A stretch of 6,396 bases of DNA from Microbacteriaceae bacterium UBA6152 (lineage in GTDB: Bacteria > Actinomycetota > Actinomycetes > Actinomycetales > Microbacteriaceae). Location: positions 1,348-7,743 of the forward strand of contig DIUS01000006.1 of the NCBI GenBank assembly GCA_002423075.1. The letters are read 5' to 3'. Below the pieces are notes generated by a model that was given only the letters and a program-made list of their open reading frames with translations, was not told where the DNA came from and made no database searches. Positions 6,384-6,396 of the stretch are shown piece by piece. Each line of letters starts with the position of its first letter. The stretch's first letter is position 1. Position numbers and translations under genes: made by a program.

Positions 6384-6396
6384 CCTCTGGTGAGCG

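Noticed and set aside
6384..6396. Possible next-gene start GTG at 6390
   Set aside because: Only seven bases are visible and no clear Shine-Dalgarno precedes it, so no gene can be supported.
1..6396. CRISPR, tRNA/rRNA, transposon ends or toxin-antitoxin genes
   Set aside because: No spaced repeats, RNA gene signatures, transposase motifs or terminal inverted repeats were found. The coding capacity is fully used by the five genes.

Overview
The window holds five same-strand genes packed as one apparent operon: sulfatase A, a lipoprotein solute-binding protein, two ABC permeases, and sulfatase B. Everything is read from the + strand, and almost no sequence is left non-coding. The GC-rich coding sequence, frequent GTG starts, Gram-positive-style lipoprotein signal and carbohydrate ABC importer without its own ATPase suggest an actinobacterium. 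That placement is an inference; no rRNA or marker gene is present to test it.

Layout. Bases 1-78 carry a promoter-like element (TTGACA, 17-bp spacer, TAGCTT) whose -10 overlaps a perfect 20-bp palindrome, the expected arrangement for a repressor operator. Sulfatase A follows (79-1890). A 54-base gap holds a degenerate copy of the palindrome that runs into the ribosome binding site of the solute-binding protein gene (1945-3240). Permease 1 (3237-4178), permease 2 (4171-5067) and sulfatase B (5064-6383) follow with overlapping stops and starts of 4, 8 and 4 bases, so they are probably translationally coupled. Thirteen bases after sulfatase B close the window. It cannot be seen whether the operon continues.

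How the genes may work together. The transporter belongs to the CUT1 type that imports oligosaccharides. Both sulfatases carry the C-x-P-A-R formylglycine signature, and neither has a visible signal peptide, so both should act in the cytoplasm. The simplest model is import of a sulfated oligosaccharide followed by intracellular removal of two kinds of sulfate group. Sulfatase B resembles heparan N-sulfatase (N-sulfoglucosamine sulfohydrolase), which makes a glycosaminoglycan-like or other amino-sugar sulfate a candidate substrate. No glycoside hydrolase, transporter ATPase, formylglycine-generating enzyme or regulator gene lies in the window; these must be supplied from elsewhere. Substrate identity is inference, and members of this alkaline-phosphatase-like superfamily can also act on phosphate or phosphonate esters.
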